Source: Flavobacteria bacterium BAL38
Lineage (GTDB): Bacteria; Bacteroidota; Bacteroidia; Flavobacteriales; Flavobacteriaceae
Length of the DNA: 64,000 nt
Reading direction: 5' to 3'
Assembly: GCA_000169355.1 (NCBI GenBank)
Contig: AAXX01000001.1
Coordinates: 1,054,001 to 1,118,000 of the forward strand
Shown: one piece after another, positions 57,951 through 64,000 of the stretch
Layout of the letters: each line of letters starts with the position of its first letter
Position numbering within the stretch: position 1 is the first letter of the stretch
The notes under the pieces: model-generated
Database searches by the model: none
What the model saw: the letters and a program-made list of their open reading frames with translations, nothing else
What the model was told of the DNA's origin: nothing
Made by a program: the position numbers and the translations under genes

Positions 57951-59453
57951 TTATCCGTTAATTTTTAATTTCATTCCGGGTTGTATATTATCACTGCTAA
58001 TATCGTTCCATTTTTTAATGTCTTCTGCAGAAATCCCTGGAAATTGTTTTGCAATTGAGTATAACGAATCACCACTTTTAACGGTATACGTCCCGTCGTT
58101 ATTGGATTTCGACTCAGTTTTTGCAATAACTTTTTTGTCAGAATAAATTTTTAACTTTTTACCTGCAATAATATTATTCCCTTTAATATTATTCCAAGAT
58201 TTTAAATTTGAAACCGAAATATTATATTTCTGTGCAATTTTCCCAAGGCTTTCACCACTCTTGATTGTGTGATACTGTAGCTTTTTTTGTGAGCTTGAAT
58301 GATCATTGTAAGATTCGCTTTCTGCTTTTGCTACAAAAATTGGTTTTTCTTTAAATGTTTCCAGATGATCTAAGTAAGCATATACTTTTTCTTCATTTGA
58401 TACAAATAAGCCCATTTTATTTTTAGGTAAACGAAGAAAATGAGGTTTATCTTCTTCAAAAGGAATTACTTTTAATTTATAAATTGGGTTTAAAAATTCT
58501 ATTTGTTCTTCTGAAATGTCTAATAATTCCGAAATGTGTTTAAACGACATTTGTTTTTTAACCATAATTGTATCGGTTTCAAAATAAGTCATTGTAGCTT
58601 TTTTGGGAAGAATACCGTGCTCTTTTTTATATTCGTAAATATACAATGTGGCTAAAAAAGCGGGAACATAATTAGCCGTTTCGCGTGGCAAATTTTTACG
58701 AATATTCCAATAATTTTGACTTCCTCCAGAACGTCTAATTGCTTTAGACACATTTCCAGGACCAGCATTGTACGAAGCTAAAACCATACTCCAATCTCCA
58801 AAAATTTCATACAAATTAGATAAATATTGGCACGCTGCTTCAGTTGCTTTTAATGGATCATGACGTTCATCTACGTATGAATTTACTTCTAAATTATACT
58901 GTTTTCCTGTAGGATACATAAATTGCCACAATCCAGATGCTCCAACTCTAGATTTTGCTTTAGGATTTAATGCAGATTCAACTATAGCTAAATATTTCAA
59001 TTCCATTGGAATATTGTATTTTGCTAAATGCTCTTCAAACATTGGAAAATAATATTCTGATAGCGCCATTAAACGCTCAAATGCTTTCGTTCTGTTTTTT
59101 AAAAACGATTTTATTGTGTTTTCTAATGCTGGATTATACTCAATATTAAATGGAGATTTTGCATCCAGTTTTTTTAATCTCTTTTTTAATAATTCTGAAG
59201 ATAAATCATAACTAACCTCTGAATCAATATTAAGACTTGAAATATCTGAAAACATATCTTCAGACAACTCTACATTTGCTAATTCAGCCATCCATCTTTC
59301 ATCAATACAATTACTTGTTGAATGATTAACAAAGGTGTTTTTTAGCGAGTCTAAATAAGATATTTTGGGTAATGGCAAAGTAGGTTGATCCATGCTTTCT
59401 TGAGCAAAGCTAGATGAAGCTACTAAAAGTGATATAAAAATTAATTTTTTCAA
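57951..59453 (-). CDS. Lytic transglycosylase with two LysM domains (MltD-like)
   Basis: This 500-residue protein has a signal peptide (MKKLIFISLLVASSSFAQ), an SLT domain with the catalytic Glu in LAIVESALNPKAKSRVGASGLWQFM (about residue 165-190), VLASYNAGPGNVSKAIRRSGG, and two C-terminal LysM modules (YHTIKSGESLGKIAQKYNIS and YTVKSGDSLYSIAKQFPG). The order SLT-LysM-LysM matches MltD. It cleaves the glycan strand of peptidoglycan in the periplasm. DUF4837 follows. Confidence 0.94.
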   Translation of the reverse strand: MKKLIFISLLVASSSFAQESMDQPTLPLPKISYLDSLKNTFVNHSTSNCIDERWMAELANVELSEDMFSDISSLNIDSEVSYDLSSELLKKRLKKLDAKSPFNIEYNPALENTIKSFLKNRTKAFERLMALSEYYFPMFEEHLAKYNIPMELKYLAIVESALNPKAKSRVGASGLWQFMYPTGKQYNLEVNSYVDERHDPLKATEAACQYLSNLYEIFGDWSMVLASYNAGPGNVSKAIRRSGGSQNYWNIRKNLPRETANYVPAFLATLYIYEYKKEHGILPKKATMTYFETDTIMVKKQMSFKHISELLDISEEQIEFLNPIYKLKVIPFEEDKPHFLRLPKNKMGLFVSNEEKVYAYLDHLETFKEKPIFVAKAESESYNDHSSSQKKLQYHTIKSGESLGKIAQKYNISVSNLKSWNNIKGNNIIAGKKLKIYSDKKVIAKTESKSNNDGTYTVKSGDSLYSIAKQFPGISAEDIKKWNDISSDNIQPGMKLKING

Positions 59454-59518
59454 TATTGTTTTGTTTTATGGGGCACATTAAATAATAACAACTTAATTAT
59501 CTGGTTTTTATTGCCTTA

Positions 59519-60706
59519 CTATTCTAAAATAGCAGCAATTCCAGGTAATGTTCTTCCTTCTAACATTTCTAACATAGCGCCACCACCAGTAGATACATAA
59601 CTCATTTTATCTTCGAAGCCAAATTGTTTCACCGCAGCAACACTATCGCCACCGCCAACTAAAGAAAAGGCACCGTTTGCAGTAGATTCTGCAATAAAAT
59701 CTCCTAGAGCAATAGTTCCTTTTGCAAAAGATTCCATTTCAAAAACACCTAACGGACCGTTCCATAATATGGTTTTCGAATCTAAAATAATGCGTTTAAA
59801 AATTTCTAATGATTTAGGACCTGCATCTAAACCTTGCCATCCATCTGGAATTTGATTTACATCTACTACTTGTGTATTTGCATCATTTGAAAAAGCATCA
59901 GCAGCAATTACATCAACTGGAATATGAATTTGAACTCCTTTTTCTTTTGCTTGTTTTAAAATTTCAATGGCTAACTCTAATTTATCATCTTCACAAATAG
60001 AATCTCCAATACTTCCTCCTAACGCCTTTACAAAAGTAAATGTCATTCCACCACCAATAATCATGTGGTTTACTTTGTCTAAAATATTTTCGATAACCGT
60101 AATTTTTGAAGATACTTTACTACCTCCTAAAATTGCTACTACTGGTTTTTCTGAGTTTTTTAATACTTTTTCAATGCTTTCAATTTCTTTAGCTAATAAA
60201 TAACCAAAACATTTAGCATCTTTAAAAAATTGAGCAATAATAGTGGTTGAAGCATGTGCTCTATGTGCAGTTCCAAATGCATCATTTACATAAATATCGC
60301 CTAATGAAGCTAATTTTTTTGCAAAATCAACATCGCCTTTTTCTTCTTCTGCGTAAAAACGTAAATTTTCTAATAATAATATTTCGCCTGGTTGTAAATT
60401 TTTAGCTGCAGTTTCAGCTACTTCTCCAATACAATCAGAAGCAAAATGCACTTTTTGACCTAATATTTCAGCTGTTTTTTCAACAATATGTTGTAATGAA
60501 TATTTTGCTTCAACTCCTTTTGGTCTTCCTAAGTGACTCATTAAAATTACACTTCCTCCGTCTTTCAAAATTTTATCAATAGTAGGCTTTGCTGCCTCAA
60601 TACGAGTGGCATCTGTTACTTTAAAATTTTCATCTAAAGGCACATTAAAATCTACTCTAATAATTGCTTTTTTGTTATTGAAATTGAAGTCGTTAAGTGT
60701 TTTCAT
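59519..60706 (-). CDS. pgk: Phosphoglycerate kinase
   Basis: Pgk transfers phosphate from 1,3-bisphosphoglycerate to ADP in glycolysis. The 395-residue length is typical. Motifs are [65 protein letters not shown], and the C-terminal [17 protein letters not shown] and [12 protein letters not shown]. It is expressed from its own promoter box upstream. Confidence 0.98.
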   Translation of the reverse strand: MKTLNDFNFNNKKAIIRVDFNVPLDENFKVTDATRIEAAKPTIDKILKDGGSVILMSHLGRPKGVEAKYSLQHIVEKTAEILGQKVHFASDCIGEVAETAAKNLQPGEILLLENLRFYAEEEKGDVDFAKKLASLGDIYVNDAFGTAHRAHASTTIIAQFFKDAKCFGYLLAKEIESIEKVLKNSEKPVVAILGGSKVSSKITVIENILDKVNHMIIGGGMTFTFVKALGGSIGDSICEDDKLELAIEILKQAKEKGVQIHIPVDVIAADAFSNDANTQVVDVNQIPDGWQGLDAGPKSLEIFKRIILDSKTILWNGPLGVFEMESFAKGTIALGDFIAESTANGAFSLVGGGDSVAAVKQFGFEDKMSYVSTGGGAMLEMLEGRTLPGIAAILE

Positions 60707-60733
60707 TTTTTATGTTTTTAATTCGAATGATTG

Positions 60734-60741
60734 CAAATATA
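60734..60741 (-). promoter_or_regulatory. Bacteroidota -7 promoter box upstream of pgk
   Basis: The minus strand reads TATATTTG, 28 nt upstream of the pgk ATG. Confidence 0.6.
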
Positions 60742-60862
60742 ATTTATTGTATTTTAAATCTTTATATTAAATGTCATATTTAATAAATTTTTAAAAAATA
60801 ATGGTTTCGAATTTTTGCTTTGTTTTTTATCAATTTTAGTAAATTTTGATTAGGTTTGTTGT

Positions 60863-62014
60863 ATGCTTTTTAAAGAAATTTTAGGACAAGATCATATTAA
60901 AAATCACCTTACAAAAAGTGCCGAAGCCGGAAGAATTCCGCATGCACAATTGTTTGTTGGACCTGAAGGATGTGGAACACTTTCTATGGCAATTGCTTAT
61001 GCACAATATATTTTGTGTGGCAATATAAGAGGAGAAAATGTAGGAGAAAACACAACTTGTAACTTAAAATTTGAACATTTTTCGCATCCCGATTTGCATT
61101 TTGTTTTTCCAGTTGCCTCTACAGATGCTGTAAAAAGTCATCCTGTTAGTGATAATTTTATGGTAGAATGGCGCCAATTTTTAACTGAATCACCTTATGG
61201 AAGTTTGTTTGATTGGTTAAAAAATCTTGGAATTCAAAACAAACAAGGTTTAATTGGAGTTGATGAAGCTACTGAAATCAATAAAAAATTATCTTTAAAA
61301 GCCTACGAAGGAGGTTACAAAGTAATGATTATTTGGATGGCTGATAAAATGAACGGATCCTCTGCAAATAAATTATTAAAATTATTAGAAGAACCACCTG
61401 CCAAAACAGTATTCATTTTAATTACAGAAAACACAGGTGATATGTTGCAAACCATTTTATCGCGCTGTCAAGTAATTGATTTTATTGGTTTAAGCGAAAG
61501 TGTAATTGCTGAAGCTTTAGTTACAAATGAAAATTGTGAGCCAACTATTGCTAAAAAAATTGCGCATCAGAGTGAAGGAAATTATAACAAAGCATTGCAC
61601 CTTTTACGAAAAGAAGAAGACGAATTTCCGTTTGATGAATGGTTTGTAGAATGGGTACGAAGTGCTTTTAGAGCAAAAGGAAATGCTGCCGCTATAAACG
61701 ATTTAATTGCTTGGAGTGAAAAAATTGCTTCGACAGGTAGAGAAACACAAAAACAATTTTTACACTATTGCATTCATTTTTTTAGACAAGCATTATTATT
61801 GAATTATCAGGCTAACGATTTGGTTTTTTTAGAAACTAAAGTGCCAAAATTTGAATTAGAAAAATTTGCTCCGTTTGTAAATGGAGCTAATATTTTAGAT
61901 ATTTACAAAGAATTAGAAGATGCCATTTACCATATTGAACGAAATGGAAATGCAAAAATTATTTTAACTGATTTGTCTATAAAATTAACTCGATTAATAC
62001 ATAAAAAAATATAA
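60863..62014 (+). CDS. holB: DNA polymerase III delta' subunit
   Basis: This 383-residue protein is a clamp-loader subunit. It starts MLFKEILGQDHIKNHLTKSAEAGRIPHAQLFVGPEGCGTLS; the P-loop lacks the usual Lys-Thr, as expected for delta'. Later motifs are NKLLKLLEEPPAKTVFILITENTGDMLQTILSRCQVIDF (the SRC motif). A glycine-rich N-terminal insert with several Cys could bind zinc. It is followed 2 nt later by a DoxX-like gene. Confidence 0.9.
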   Translation: MLFKEILGQDHIKNHLTKSAEAGRIPHAQLFVGPEGCGTLSMAIAYAQYILCGNIRGENVGENTTCNLKFEHFSHPDLHFVFPVASTDAVKSHPVSDNFMVEWRQFLTESPYGSLFDWLKNLGIQNKQGLIGVDEATEINKKLSLKAYEGGYKVMIIWMADKMNGSSANKLLKLLEEPPAKTVFILITENTGDMLQTILSRCQVIDFIGLSESVIAEALVTNENCEPTIAKKIAHQSEGNYNKALHLLRKEEDEFPFDEWFVEWVRSAFRAKGNAAAINDLIAWSEKIASTGRETQKQFLHYCIHFFRQALLLNYQANDLVFLETKVPKFELEKFAPFVNGANILDIYKELEDAIYHIERNGNAKIILTDLSIKLTRLIHKKI

Positions 62015-62016
62015 TT

Positions 62017-62406
62017 ATGATACAAGTAGCGCCACTTTTAATTTTAGCTTTATTAGCTATAACTTTTCTACAATCTGGATATGATAAAATTAAAGATTGG
62101 AAAGGAAATGTAGCCTGGTTAACCGGACATTTTGAGAACAGTATTTTAGCAAAACAAGTTCCGTTAGCTTTAGGAATTATTCTTTTGTTAGAAATTGTAG
62201 CAGGTGTTTTATGTGTTTCTGGAATTATTCAGCATGTAATTCAAGATGTAGTAATTAGAGGATTAGGGTTTTATGGAGCCATTTTATCTTGTATTACTTT
62301 GTTAATGTTACTTTTTGGCCAACGTTTGGCTAAAGATTATGATGGTGCAAGAACCATTGTAATTTACTTCATTCCTGCAGTTTTAGCGGTTTTTTGGTTG
62401 AGCTAG
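62017..62406 (+). CDS. DoxX-family membrane protein
   Basis: This 129-residue protein has four hydrophobic helices (about residues 4-20, 47-68, 77-95, 108-128) and the DoxX-like opening QVAPLLILALLAITFLQSGYDKI with DWKGNVAWLTGHF. DoxX family members are membrane proteins with roles in redox or quinone metabolism in some organisms; the function here is unknown. It overlaps no neighbour but begins 2 nt after holB. Confidence 0.85.
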   Translation: MIQVAPLLILALLAITFLQSGYDKIKDWKGNVAWLTGHFENSILAKQVPLALGIILLLEIVAGVLCVSGIIQHVIQDVVIRGLGFYGAILSCITLLMLLFGQRLAKDYDGARTIVIYFIPAVLAVFWLS

Positions 62407-62435
62407 TTTTTTATTATTTAACCTAAAACATTAGC

Positions 62436-62813
62436 ATGAAAAAGCTTTTAAAAAAACCATATTTATTAGTTTTCGCTTTTTGGTGTGTTGTTTTTGCCTC
62501 CATATTTTTTTTACGTGGTAGAATTTCTGGTGATAAATTTGAACCACAAAAGTGGAAAACAGCTAAAATGAATTCAGATGAAAATTGGTCTTTACGATGG
62601 GACATGATGAATAGTTTAAGAAATGATTATCAACTAATTGGCATGTCAAAAAACGAAATAGTTGATTTACTTGGAGAACCTAACAATAAAACTGAAACTT
62701 TTGCTCAATATAGGTATTCTTTAGGTTATGCACATTTTGGAATTGATACAGGGACTTTAATTATAGAATTTGAAAAAGATTCTGTTAAAAATTACATCGT
62801 TATTAGAGGATAA
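62436..62813 (+). CDS. BamE/SmpA-like small envelope protein
   Basis: This 125-residue protein has an N-terminal membrane helix (PYLLVFAFWCVVFASIFFL) and a C-terminal domain that resembles the BamE/OmlA fold: MMNSLRNDYQLIGMSKNEIVDLLGEPNNKTETFAQYRYSLGY and a closing TLIIEFEKDSVKNYIVI. BamE-type domains are small helix-sheet folds often found in lipoproteins; no lipobox is present here. I infer a membrane-anchored protein of unknown function. Confidence 0.7.
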   Translation: MKKLLKKPYLLVFAFWCVVFASIFFLRGRISGDKFEPQKWKTAKMNSDENWSLRWDMMNSLRNDYQLIGMSKNEIVDLLGEPNNKTETFAQYRYSLGYAHFGIDTGTLIIEFEKDSVKNYIVIRG

Positions 62814-62823
62814 ACTTTGCTGT

Positions 62824-62931
62824 GATGCTTGACAGCATGACAAACTACACGTGAAATAAATCAAGTTTAAACTTTACGTTAAAACTAAACGCAAAAACAT
62901 CAACACAACGTTTGTCATGCTGTAAAGCATC
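62824..62931. repeat. GAYGCTT-GACA-family long hairpin, downstream of GIY-YIG gene
   Basis: GATGCTTGACAGCATGACAA (62824-62843) pairs over 22 nt, with one mismatch, with the sequence at 62910-62931 that ends GCTGTAAAGCATC. Each arm itself contains a small stem, ATGCT...AGCAT. The loop has further partial pairing around AGTTTAAACT. The repeat lies 12 nt from the 3' end of the GIY-YIG gene. Confidence 0.85.
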
Positions 62932-62943
62932 TCTTTTTGTTTC

Positions 62944-63255
62944 TTATGAAAACCGATTATTCAAAAATTCTATTTTGGGATTGAATTCTTTTATTAACTC
63001 CAATTTTAAATCTCTTCTCAAAAGTTTAATTTCTTTTTCTCTGGCAATTGCTTGTTGAATCCAACTGAATTTTTCATAATAAATTAAAAACACAACATTA
63101 TATTTTGAAGTAAAACTATTGGGGTTTAATTTTTCGTTGTGCTCTTCTAATCTTCTTCTTAAATTGTTTGTTACGCCTGTGTAAAGAACTGTTTTGGCTT
63201 TGTTTGTTAGAATGTAAACATAAAAGTTGTAGATTCCTTCTGTAAATTCAATCAT
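62944..63255 (-). CDS. Small single-domain GIY-YIG nuclease-like protein
   Basis: This 103-residue protein is a stand-alone GIY-YIG domain (UPF0213/COG2827 type). The motifs are FYVYILTN (GIY position), LYTGVTNNLRRRLEEHNEK (YIG position with the conserved Arg and His), the Tyr of FLIYYEKF and the catalytic Glu of AIAREKEIK. Such proteins can cleave nucleic acid, but the cellular role of the stand-alone type is mostly unknown. The gene lies between repeats of the same family on both sides (62824-62931 and 63302-63378). Confidence 0.9.
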   Translation of the reverse strand: MIEFTEGIYNFYVYILTNKAKTVLYTGVTNNLRRRLEEHNEKLNPNSFTSKYNVVFLIYYEKFSWIQQAIAREKEIKLLRRDLKLELIKEFNPKIEFLNNRFS

Positions 63256-63301
63256 GATTTTGGCTTGTAAAGTGTTTTGTGTAATGAAATGCTATGTGTG
63301 A

Positions 63302-63378
63302 GACGCTTGACAGCGTGACAAACTGGACTTGAAAGTAAAGGGTTTAACTTTGCTGGGATGCTTTACAGCATGACAAAA
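63302..63378. repeat. GAYGCTT-GACA-family direct pair, upstream of GIY-YIG gene
   Basis: GACGCTTGACAGCGTGACAA (63302-63321) and GATGCTTTACAGCATGACAA (63357-63376) are two direct copies. The stem bases change together: ACGCT/AGCGT in the first and ATGCT/AGCAT in the second. Confidence 0.85.
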
Positions 63379-63385
63379 TAAAAAA

Positions 63386-64000
63386 TTAACTCAAACTCGC
63401 TTTGTACAAACGTAACTCATCCCAAGAGAATTTATCGCCATGAATTTCTTTTAATTCGCCTAAACTTTCGCCTTTAAATTCTTTAAAAGCAGCTTTTAAA
63501 TCGGAAATTTTGTCTTCAGGTAAAATGTCGGAAAGTTGCACAATTTCCATTTGAATTAACTTAGTAAAATGGTTGTAAATGGTTTGTGGTGTTAGTTTTC
63601 GCTGTTTTGCAATTTCGTAAATAGATACATTTTGTTTCCACAATTCTAAAGTTTCTTCGATTGTAGATTTTTTAGGTTCTTTCGTTTTTTTCTTTTTCGA
63701 ATCGGTGTAATAGGAAACGTCTTCGTCGTCCTCAACCAGAGCAGCATGCGAAGTTCTAAAGCGTTCAGCAACAACTACTAACTTATTAATTTTGTAAGTG
63801 CTACTATCTTCTGAAATTAAATTTGCTTTCGAAATTTCTTTTCCTTCAACAATAGTATTTGTAAGTAGTTGCGCTTTTTTAAGCTTCATAATCGCTTTTA
63901 TTTGAAGTTCTTCTAAAACCATCAAATCATCATAAAAAGCTTTCACTTTTTTGATACGTTTTACTTCTTCAATTTTCAACAATAATTCTTCTGCAACGGT
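63386..64000 (-). CDS. C-terminal part of a helicase-like protein with HTH_40 domain (5' end off window)
   Basis: The reading frame stays open to the right edge of the window, so only the last 204 codons are present. The N-terminal part that is visible is helical and basic (LLLKIEEVKRIKKVKAFYDDLMVLEELQIKAIMKLKKAQLL), then a Lys-rich linker, then a helix-turn-helix domain: IEETLELWKQNVSIYEIAKQRKLTPQTIYNHFTKLIQ, and a final acidic region. The HTH_40 type is found at the C-terminus of RecQ- and PIF1-like helicases in Bacteroidota, so I infer such an enzyme. The TTG near 63982 is not the true start. Confidence 0.7.
   Translation of the reverse strand, partial: TVAEELLLKIEEVKRIKKVKAFYDDLMVLEELQIKAIMKLKKAQLLTNTIVEGKEISKANLISEDSSTYKINKLVVVAERFRTSHAALVEDDEDVSYYTDSKKKKTKEPKKSTIEETLELWKQNVSIYEIAKQRKLTPQTIYNHFTKLIQMEIVQLSDILPEDKISDLKAAFKEFKGESLGELKEIHGDKFSWDELRLYKASLS

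Noticed and set aside
62944..63255. GIY-YIG gene as a homing endonuclease in an intron
   Set aside because: It lies in an intergenic space, not within a gene, and I see no intron or split gene around it.
63386..63982. Complete 198-residue HTH protein starting at a TTG
   Set aside because: The frame stays open to the window edge with coding-like sequence, so it is the C-terminus of a larger protein.

Overview
The window looks like chromosome of a low-GC member of the Bacteroidota, most likely a Flavobacterium or close relative. Evidence: AT-rich coding sequence; many gene starts preceded by the Bacteroidota -7 box TAnnTTTG with little Shine-Dalgarno signal; a MoxR/DUF58/Bat operon; DUF2480, DUF3078, DUF4837, DUF5689 and choice-of-anchor-J proteins; a large TonB-dependent receptor with a carboxypeptidase-regulatory-like N-terminus; and secreted proteins starting with short MKK-type signal peptides. 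I see no rRNA, tRNA, CRISPR array, prophage or transposase gene.

Layout. 0-9 kb: a trans-sulfuration enzyme running off the left edge, DinB-like and ArsC-like proteins, a drug/metabolite transporter, yicC-gmk-nadD, a toxin-antitoxin pair, an iron-dependent alcohol dehydrogenase, gpsA and a TerC protein. 9-14.8 kb: a secreted GH92 mannosidase bracketed by two copies of one hairpin, then pheS, small unknowns and a CvpA-like protein. 14.8-23.8 kb (minus): a complete Bat (aerotolerance-type) operon, moxR-DUF58-BatD-like-batA-batB-batC-batD-batE. 24-30.4 kb: aldo/keto reductase, a Schlafen AlbA_2 protein overlapping a PPP-type phosphatase, a PhnA-domain protein, a second toxin-antitoxin pair and two orphan lipoproteins among repeat debris. 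30.5-39 kb: an ALDH7-like dehydrogenase, 3-hydroxyanthranilate dioxygenase, and a divergent locus pairing a secreted endonuclease/phosphatase-fold enzyme with a TonB receptor and two surface lipoproteins. 39-48.6 kb: hflX, a DUF3078 protein, and a SUF iron-sulfur operon (sufA-sufB-sufC-sufD-sufS-META lipoprotein-sufE-sufT-DUF2480). 48.8-56.3 kb: metallo-hydrolase, subtilisin-like lipoprotein, M1 peptidase, rnpA, C-terminal processing peptidase and a tandem OmpA-domain protein. 56.4-64 kb: acetyltransferase, DUF4837 lipoprotein, LysM transglycosylase, pgk, DNA polymerase III delta', DoxX, a BamE-like small protein, a GIY-YIG nuclease set between hairpin repeats, and the C-terminus of a helicase-like HTH protein.

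The most unusual signal is non-coding. At least seven sequence families of palindromic intergenic repeats are scattered through the window, often inside operons. Several share one architecture: the arm is a short word repeated in tandem (13-, 8- or 7-nt period), followed by an AT-rich loop and the complementary arm. Five loci share a 13-nt-period CAGTCNCAG word. Another family, with base-pair-preserving changes in its stem, flanks the small GIY-YIG nuclease gene on both sides. A further palindrome appears to have inserted at the start of the alcohol dehydrogenase gene and duplicated its start codon. These repeats, and the endonuclease/TonB-receptor locus, are the best candidates for undescribed biology here.
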